Assembly: GCA_007129695.1 (NCBI GenBank)
Contig: SKVA01000049.1
Span: 1-6,201 of the forward strand
DNA length: 6,201 bases
Source of the DNA: Spirochaetaceae bacterium
GTDB lineage: Bacteria; Spirochaetota; Spirochaetia; DSM-27196; SLST01
Direction: 5' to 3'
Positions 1 through 6,201 of this stretch are shown piece by piece; position 1 is the first letter of the stretch; every line of letters starts with the position of its first letter. The notes beneath the pieces were generated by a model. That model saw only the letters and a list, made by a program, of their open reading frames with translations. It made no database searches and was not told where the DNA came from. The position numbers and the translations under genes were made by a program.

Positions 1-2312
1 CCGCACACCCGGAGATACCGTTCACGATCCGCCGCGCCGCGAACGAAGCGCTCGTCGTGGGCACGAGCGTCGTGTCGTGCGACGCCGGTACCGGCGTCCA
101 CCTGCTGTCGGTAGCCGGCGACGCCCGTGAAGACGCGGCGTCCTACCTGGACTATCGCACGCGCTACCTCGCCGACGTCGAGCGCGTCGTCGCGGCGGTC
201 GAGGCGCAGCTCGCTCACGCGCCGGCCGCAGACGCGACCGACGCGACGTACGTGCTACGCACGCCGGCTGGCCCCGCAAAGCGGGCGATCACGGCGCAGC
301 GCACCACCGGCTCGCCACCGTCGTCGCAGCGACGACTCGGGCTTTCCGATCCGGCGCACGACGACCCGCGATGCGACCGCATCGAGGTCGAGATCGGCGA
401 TCTGCCGGTGGTTCGGGAAGCCGACGTGATTGTCTGCGGGCTCGGAACCTCGGGGATCGAGGCCGCGCGCAGCGCCGCCGCGTGCGGGCTCAAGCCGGTC
501 TGTCTTGAGAAGCACGCCGACGTGGGCGGAGTCAACACCGTTGGCGGCGTCCCCGCGTACTGGTACGGCCGCCGCACGCCGTTCTTCAAGCGCTGGCACC
601 GCGCTGTCAAGGAACGAACGCGATCGGCCAATATCCCGACCGCGCTCGCGTTCTACGAGACGGCTCGCGACGCCGGCGCCGAACTCAACGTCCGAACGCC
701 GTTCTGCGGGGTCGAGACCACCGGCGGGATAGTCTCCGCGGTGGTCTGCATCGGCGACGACGGTTTCTGCCTGACCCGCGGAACGTACGTCATCGATGCG
801 AGCGGCGACGGCGACATCGCCGCGTGGGCGGGCGCGCCTTATACCTACGGTTCTGAACGCGACGAGATCACGCTCTGGTGCTCGTTCGGTCAGTTCGTCC
901 ACGGCACCTACGAGGCGAGCCGGCAGTACCAGTCGGTGGTCGACCAACGCAGCGTTCACGACACCACACGCGGTGCGATCGCCGGACGACGGATGATCGG
1001 CGTGAACGGCCGCGGCGAGTTCATCCAGGACTACCTTGCGCCGCGCGAAAGCCGTCACATAACCGGGAAGACCGTCGTAACGTACCACGACGTGATGGCC
1101 GGCCGGGTCTTCCGCGACACGGTGCTGCGCTGCAAGTCGAACGTCGACATCAAGGGGATGGCGTCGAGCAGCGCGGTGATGTGCGGCTACGTGGAAGAGA
1201 GCTTCCTGCGCAACTTCGTGATGGCGATCCCGTACTCTGCGCTCACCCCGGTGACTCTGTCGAACGTACTCGTCGTCGGGAAGGCGTACTCGATCACGCA
1301 CGACGGGATCTCGATGGCGCGGATGCAGGCCGATATGATCCAGCTGGGAACGGTTGCGGGCATCGCGATCGCCGAGGCGATGGCGGTCACGACGCCGTCG
1401 CTCCACAACCTCGACGTCGAACGCCTCCAGTCCCGCCTCTTTGGCGCCGGGCTCCTGCTACCCGGAGATCTGCCGACCGGCGACGACGACGAACGCATCC
1501 CTCCAGAGAGCGATGAGGCGCTCACCGACCTGGTCGACCGCGTCGTGTCGTGTCCGCCCGAACCCGATGAGTGGGCGCGCCTGTTCATGGTACCCGCGCG
1601 TTCGGCCGAGCGGCTGCGCTCCGCCGCCGGAGACGTGCGGTGGCTGCGTCCGAGCACCGCTCAGCTCCTGTGCGCGCTCGGCGACCGGTCGAGGTCCGAC
1701 GTTCTGCTGCGCGAACTCGACTCGCTGACCGCTGATCGATTGCCGCCGGTCGCGGGGAATCGGCGCCACGACATGCCCGACCACGGTTGGGCGCCGCGAC
1801 CGGTCTACCTGCTGTGCGCGCTCGCCGAGTGCGGAGAGCTCGCGATCGTCGAGCGGCTTGAGCATATCGCAGATCTCTTGAAGCTCGACCCGGCGGTGTC
1901 CGACCACCGGTGGAGCTACGTCTACGCGTTCGCGTACGCCGGAGAGCGGCTCGCAAACCCGGCGCTGATCCCGGTGATTCGCCGCGTCGCGGACGATCCG
2001 GCTATCCGCGGATCGCTGATCGCTCGCGGGGGTGATCCGCGCCTGTCGAAGGAGTACATACGAGAGCGGTTCGCGTACCTTGAGCTCTGCCTCGCGAGGG
2101 CGCTCGCCCGGTGCGGCGACCCGGGCGGATACCGTACGCTCATCGACTACACCGGCGAGATGCGCCTCTACCTCGCGCGAAGCGCGCGTGCGGAGCTGCA
2201 CACGCTCGCCGGCGTCGACCACGCGTACGACCGGGCGGCGTGGCAGCGGTGGCTCGAAGGCGCCGAGTCGGCGGGACTCGACCCGATCGCGTACGCGCAG
2301 CGCCACGCGTGA
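1..2312 (+). CDS. FAD-dependent oxidoreductase with HEAT-like C-terminal tail, 5' partial
   Basis: The frame is open from the left edge (first full codon at 3), so the GTG at 57 is probably internal; 769 residues are visible, numbered here from codon 3. An unassigned N-terminal stretch of about 135 residues precedes a Rossmann FAD-binding core: a beta strand at about 141-145 (DVIVC), the GLGTSG dinucleotide loop at 146-151, and Glu169 (LEK), placed to bind the adenosine ribose. DASGDGD at 265-271 and a segment at about 415-455 (NVLVVGK, then QLGTVAGIAIAEA) match the second FAD-contacting regions of the FAD_oxidored (PF12831) type. From about 490 to the end the protein is helical with repeated Leu/Ala-rich units around 551, 601, 638 and 691. 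It ends in GVDHAYDRAAWQRWLEG, which resembles the close of many HEAT-repeat proteins. The substrate is unknown. No signal peptide can be judged because the start is missing. The FAD core is secure; the HEAT label is inference. Confidence 0.88.
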   Translation, partial: AHPEIPFTIRRAANEALVVGTSVVSCDAGTGVHLLSVAGDAREDAASYLDYRTRYLADVERVVAAVEAQLAHAPAADATDATYVLRTPAGPAKRAITAQRTTGSPPSSQRRLGLSDPAHDDPRCDRIEVEIGDLPVVREADVIVCGLGTSGIEAARSAAACGLKPVCLEKHADVGGVNTVGGVPAYWYGRRTPFFKRWHRAVKERTRSANIPTALAFYETARDAGAELNVRTPFCGVETTGGIVSAVVCIGDDGFCLTRGTYVIDASGDGDIAAWAGAPYTYGSERDEITLWCSFGQFVHGTYEASRQYQSVVDQRSVHDTTRGAIAGRRMIGVNGRGEFIQDYLAPRESRHITGKTVVTYHDVMAGRVFRDTVLRCKSNVDIKGMASSSAVMCGYVEESFLRNFVMAIPYSALTPVTLSNVLVVGKAYSITHDGISMARMQADMIQLGTVAGIAIAEAMAVTTPSLHNLDVERLQSRLFGAGLLLPGDLPTGDDDERIPPESDEALTDLVDRVVSCPPEPDEWARLFMVPARSAERLRSAAGDVRWLRPSTAQLLCALGDRSRSDVLLRELDSLTADRLPPVAGNRRHDMPDHGWAPRPVYLLCALAECGELAIVERLEHIADLLKLDPAVSDHRWSYVYAFAYAGERLANPALIPVIRRVADDPAIRGSLIARGGDPRLSKEYIRERFAYLELCLARALARCGDPGGYRTLIDYTGEMRLYLARSARAELHTLAGVDHAYDRAAWQRWLEGAESAGLDPIAYAQRHA

Positions 2313-2338
2313 TACGCGCGGACCGAATACGGTATGAT
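2309..2338 (+). promoter_or_regulatory. Candidate sigma70-like promoter of the small gene
   Basis: A TATGAT hexamer at 2333-2338 (5 of 6 to TATAAT) lies 18 nt downstream of GTGATA at 2309-2314 (4 of 6 to TTGACA), which overlaps the stop codon of the flavoprotein gene. Transcription would be expected about 7-8 nt after the -10 box, essentially on the ATG at 2346. The -10 match is good but the -35 is weak. It is supported indirectly by the lack of any Shine-Dalgarno sequence before that ATG. Cotranscription with the upstream gene remains possible. Confidence 0.35.
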
Positions 2339-2345
2339 CGCCGGC

Positions 2346-2693
2346 ATGAGACCGGATCTTGACGGCAGGGTATTTCGATCGGTGTCGAACACCGACAATG
2401 GTGAGGTTGGGGAGCAGACCGTCTTCAGGTACCGACAGTCGGGCGATCTGGTGAGCGCCGACTACGCCGGCGGCAGCATCGTCGCGGGTCACCTGATCGC
2501 GATCATGGACGCGGGCGGAGACCTGGACATGCGTTACCACCACGTGAACGCGGCCGGCGCGCTCATGGTCGGAACGTGCCGCTCGCGTCTCGAAGTGCTC
2601 GCCGACGGCCGGCTGCGCTACCACGAATCGTGGCGCTGGCTCAGTGGCGACGGGTCGGAAGGCGAGTCGATCATCGAGGAGCCCCGGGGATAG
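2346..2693 (+). CDS. Small orphan-family protein (often named 'n-acetylglutamate synthase')
   Basis: It encodes a 115-residue soluble protein with no signal peptide or membrane segment. Visible motifs are GRVFRSVSNTDNGE near the N-terminus, FRYRQSGDLVSADYAGG, GHLIAIMDAGGDLDMRYHHVN, LMVGTCRS and a terminal GDGSEGESIIEE. From memory, this pattern matches a widespread family of about 110 residues in Bacteroidetes and Firmicutes, predicted to be a small beta-rich fold. Those proteins are often labelled 'n-acetylglutamate synthase', but I see no GNAT acetyltransferase motif, so the name should not be read as function. An alternative ATG lies at 2334, giving 119 residues. I prefer 2346 because GRVFRSVSN then sits close to the N-terminus, as in relatives, and because the 2334 ATG lies inside the putative -10 box. 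No Shine-Dalgarno sequence precedes either start. It follows the flavoprotein gene by 33 bp on the same strand and converges on glgP. Its biochemical role is unknown. Confidence 0.82.
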   Translation: MRPDLDGRVFRSVSNTDNGEVGEQTVFRYRQSGDLVSADYAGGSIVAGHLIAIMDAGGDLDMRYHHVNAAGALMVGTCRSRLEVLADGRLRYHESWRWLSGDGSEGESIIEEPRG

Positions 2694-2701
2694 CCCGGGC
2701 T
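2680..2701. terminator. GC-rich hairpin between convergent genes, possible weak terminator
   Basis: AGCCCCGGG (2680-2688) can pair with CCCGGGCT (2694-2701) as an 8-bp stem with one bulged C and a 5-nt loop. It spans the stop codon of the small gene and lies 25 bp beyond the glgP stop. No T-run follows on either strand, so it is not a canonical intrinsic terminator. Its place between two converging genes makes a shared 3'-end structure plausible. No other terminator is visible in the 32-bp gap. Confidence 0.35.
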
Positions 2702-2725
2702 GCGGCGCCTCCCCGCGTTACCGCT

Positions 2726-5215
<2,490 letters not shown>

Positions 5216-5220
5216 GGTGA

Positions 5221-5226
5221 CCTCCC
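5221..5226 (-). promoter_or_regulatory. Ribosome binding site of glgP
   Basis: On the minus strand GGGAGGT precedes the ATG at 5215, with 5 nt between GGGAGG and the start codon. It is a strong Shine-Dalgarno sequence, and it decides the start against the long upstream open frame. Confidence 0.85.
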
Positions 5227-5244
5227 GTAGATACGAGCAGAATA

Positions 5245-5264
5245 CGCCCGTTTCGGTTCGGGCG
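5245..5264. repeat. Inverted repeat in the glgP leader
   Basis: CGCCCG (5245-5250) and CGGGCG (5259-5264) are perfect 6-bp complementary arms separated by 8 nt. They lie about 30-50 nt upstream of the glgP start and 18 nt upstream of its ribosome binding site. It could form an mRNA hairpin in the glgP leader, act as a protein site, or stop transcription from further upstream. No T-run follows on the minus strand, where TATTCTGC comes next, so a terminator is unlikely. In GC-rich DNA a 6-bp arm can arise by chance. Confidence 0.3.
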
Positions 5265-5281
5265 CTACTCCGCAAGAGCGG

Positions 5282-5310
5282 TTGACAGCCAGGTCGATCG
5301 AGGTTAACAT
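5282..5310 (+). promoter_or_regulatory. Sigma70-type promoter for the ABC transporter operon
   Basis: A perfect -35 hexamer TTGACA (5282-5287) is followed after exactly 17 nt by TAACAT (5305-5310, 4 of 6 to TATAAT). Transcription would start near 5317, giving a leader of about 43 nt before the GTG at 5360. An alternative -10, TACAAT (5330-5335, 5 of 6), lies downstream, but its best -35 (TTAACA, 5304-5309) is 20 nt away. The area is strikingly AT-rich against the flanking genes. Confidence 0.65.
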
Positions 5311-5311
5311 C

Positions 5312-5335
5312 ATTGTACTGGTCAATTAGTACAAT
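5312..5335. promoter_or_regulatory. Operator-like perfect inverted repeat in the divergent region
   Basis: ATTGTACT (5312-5319) and AGTACAAT (5328-5335) are perfect complementary arms separated by 8 nt (GGTCAATT). The element begins just after the -10 box of the ABC promoter and covers its predicted start point, a typical place for a repressor operator. Dyads of this size are common for TetR- or GntR-family regulators of exporter operons; the family assignment is inference. No regulator gene lies in the window. Because each arm contains TACAAT on one strand, a regulator bound here could also affect leftward transcription toward glgP, although no good minus-strand -35 is visible. Confidence 0.6.
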
Positions 5336-5348
5336 AGACCGAAGACAC

Positions 5349-5354
5349 GGAGAG
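5349..5354 (+). promoter_or_regulatory. Ribosome binding site of the ABC ATPase gene
   Basis: GGAGAG ends 5 nt before the GTG at 5360. This supports GTG as the true start; the product then begins MITVRNLTYVY, as expected for the first strand of an ABC ATPase. Confidence 0.75.
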
Positions 5355-5359
5355 CGCGA

Positions 5360-6201
5360 GTGATAACGGTACGCAATCTGACATACGTCTACCGCGGCGG
5401 GAAGGGCGTGTTCGATCTCGACTTCGCGATCGCGGAGGGCGAGGTGTTCGGCTACCTGGGTCCGAACGGCGCCGGGAAGACGACAACGATCAGGCACCTG
5501 CTCGGCTTCATGAACGCGAGCGCCGGAACAGCGACGATCGACGGGCTCGACTGCCGACGCGATGCCGCCGAGCTCCAGAACCGGATCGGGTATCTTCCGG
5601 GTGAGATCGCGTTCCTGGAGAACATGACCGGCAACGAGTTCCTTCGTTTCATCGCAGACATGCGCCGAACGAGCGACCGTCGCCGGTGCGGTGACCTGGT
5701 CGAACGCTTCGCGCTCGACGCCGGGCAGAAGATCCGCCGGATGTCGAAGGGCATGAAGCAGAAGCTGGCCGTCGTGACGGCGTTCATGCACGATCCGACG
5801 GTCTACATCCTCGACGAGCCGACGAGTGGCCTGGACCCGTTCATGCAGAACGAGTTCATCGACCTGTTGCGGAGCGAGAAGGCGCGCGGCAAGACGATTC
5901 TGATGTCGTCTCACCTGTTCGACGAGGTGCAGCGCGTCTGCGATCGCGTCGGAATCATCAAGGATGGCCGGATCGTCGCGATCGAAGACATCCAGTCGCT
6001 GAACGCTGCGCGCGAGCGGTCGTATACGGTCACGCTCGCCGACGCCGCCGAGGCCGATGCGGTGATGCAGAGCGGGCTCGACGTCGAGCGAGTCTCGGAC
6101 AACCGGGTGAACCTCACGGTCCGGAACAACTACCACGACGTCTTCACCGCGCTCGCCGCGCGCAGCGTCATCGGACTGGAGTCGCGCGCCCAGTCGCTCG
6201 A
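5360..6201 (+). CDS. ABC-2 type transporter ATP-binding protein, 3' partial
   Basis: 280 full codons are visible from a GTG start backed by GGAGAG. This is the cytoplasmic ATPase of an ABC-2 type exporter (BcrA/DrrA/NatA-like). It has Walker A GPNGAGKT at 34-41 (Lys40), signature MSKGMKQK at 128-135 in place of LSGGQ, Walker B VYILDEP at 148-154 followed by the D-loop SGLD, and H-loop His185 (SSH). The usual Q-loop glutamine is absent: the segment reads IGYLPGE, a variant I know from this subfamily, as is SKGM in the signature. Residues after about 215 form the small C-terminal domain typical of DrrA-like ATPases. The last visible residues, RAQSL, match the position of the family's terminal S-L-E/D-(E/D)-hydrophobic-F motif, so only about 10-15 residues are probably missing. 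Antibiotic, lipid or ion export are all possible; the substrate cannot be inferred. A membrane permease gene is expected immediately downstream. Confidence 0.95.
   Translation, partial: MITVRNLTYVYRGGKGVFDLDFAIAEGEVFGYLGPNGAGKTTTIRHLLGFMNASAGTATIDGLDCRRDAAELQNRIGYLPGEIAFLENMTGNEFLRFIADMRRTSDRRRCGDLVERFALDAGQKIRRMSKGMKQKLAVVTAFMHDPTVYILDEPTSGLDPFMQNEFIDLLRSEKARGKTILMSSHLFDEVQRVCDRVGIIKDGRIVAIEDIQSLNAARERSYTVTLADAAEADAVMQSGLDVERVSDNRVNLTVRNNYHDVFTALAARSVIGLESRAQSL

Noticed and set aside
57..59. GTG as the start of the flavoprotein gene
   Set aside because: The frame is open to the window edge, the upstream codons read as ordinary protein (HPEIPFTIRRAANEAL), and no Shine-Dalgarno sequence precedes the GTG.
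255..1406. 383-residue open frame on the minus strand inside the flavoprotein gene
   Set aside because: It is an Arg/His/Asp-rich translation with no recognisable motif, opposite a gene with clear FAD motifs. Long antisense frames are expected in GC-rich DNA.
1458..2624. 388-residue open frame on the minus strand across the flavoprotein tail and small gene
   Set aside because: Its composition is typical of a frame shadow, and it runs antisense to two supported genes with no domain signature.
5320..5325. Minus-strand TTGACC as the -35 box of glgP
   Set aside because: At 16-19 nt spacing no hexamer matches TATAAT by more than about two bases, so I do not call a glgP promoter there.
5216..6136. 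In-frame upstream extension of glgP to a 1136-residue protein
   Set aside because: The extension is antisense to the clearly coding ABC ATPase gene, and its translation is low-complexity and lacks family features. A strong Shine-Dalgarno sequence and the family's normal length place the glgP start at 5215.

Overview
This is a 6.2 kb, high-GC (roughly two-thirds G+C) bacterial chromosomal window with dense coding and short gaps. The phylum cannot be fixed from the sequence. The set (PF12831-type flavoprotein, small orphan protein, GT35 phosphorylase, ABC-2 ATPase) would fit a high-GC spirochaete, a planctomycete-like lineage or another environmental bacterium; this is a low-confidence inference.

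Layout: (1) 1-2312 (+) is the 3' part of a large FAD-dependent oxidoreductase gene whose start lies left of the window. It has a Rossmann FAD-binding core and a C-terminal alpha-helical tail resembling HEAT repeats. (2) 2346-2693 (+) is a compact gene for a small protein. I recognise it as the roughly 110-residue orphan family often carried in databases under the unsupported name 'n-acetylglutamate synthase'. It may start leaderless from a promoter overlapping the end of gene 1. (3) 2726-5215 (-) is a complete glycogen/maltodextrin phosphorylase, glgP, convergent with gene 2, with every catalytic landmark checked present. (4) 5216-5359 is a divergent intergenic region. It has a conspicuous AT-rich island holding a near-consensus sigma70-type promoter and a perfect 8+8 bp inverted repeat that looks like a repressor operator. 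(5) 5360-6201 (+) is the ATPase subunit of an ABC-2 type exporter. It starts at GTG and is cut by the window end probably only a few residues before its natural C-terminus; its permease should follow.

The genes do not form one pathway. glgP releases glucose-1-phosphate from alpha-glucans. The flavoprotein and small protein form a separate same-strand pair. The ABC ATPase opens another operon divergent from glgP, and the shared control region could link its expression with that of glgP. I found no CRISPR array, transposase, tRNA or rRNA, and no clear sign of a new defence or mobile system. The most useful observations are the operator-bearing divergent promoter, the possible leaderless small gene and the tail of the flavoprotein.
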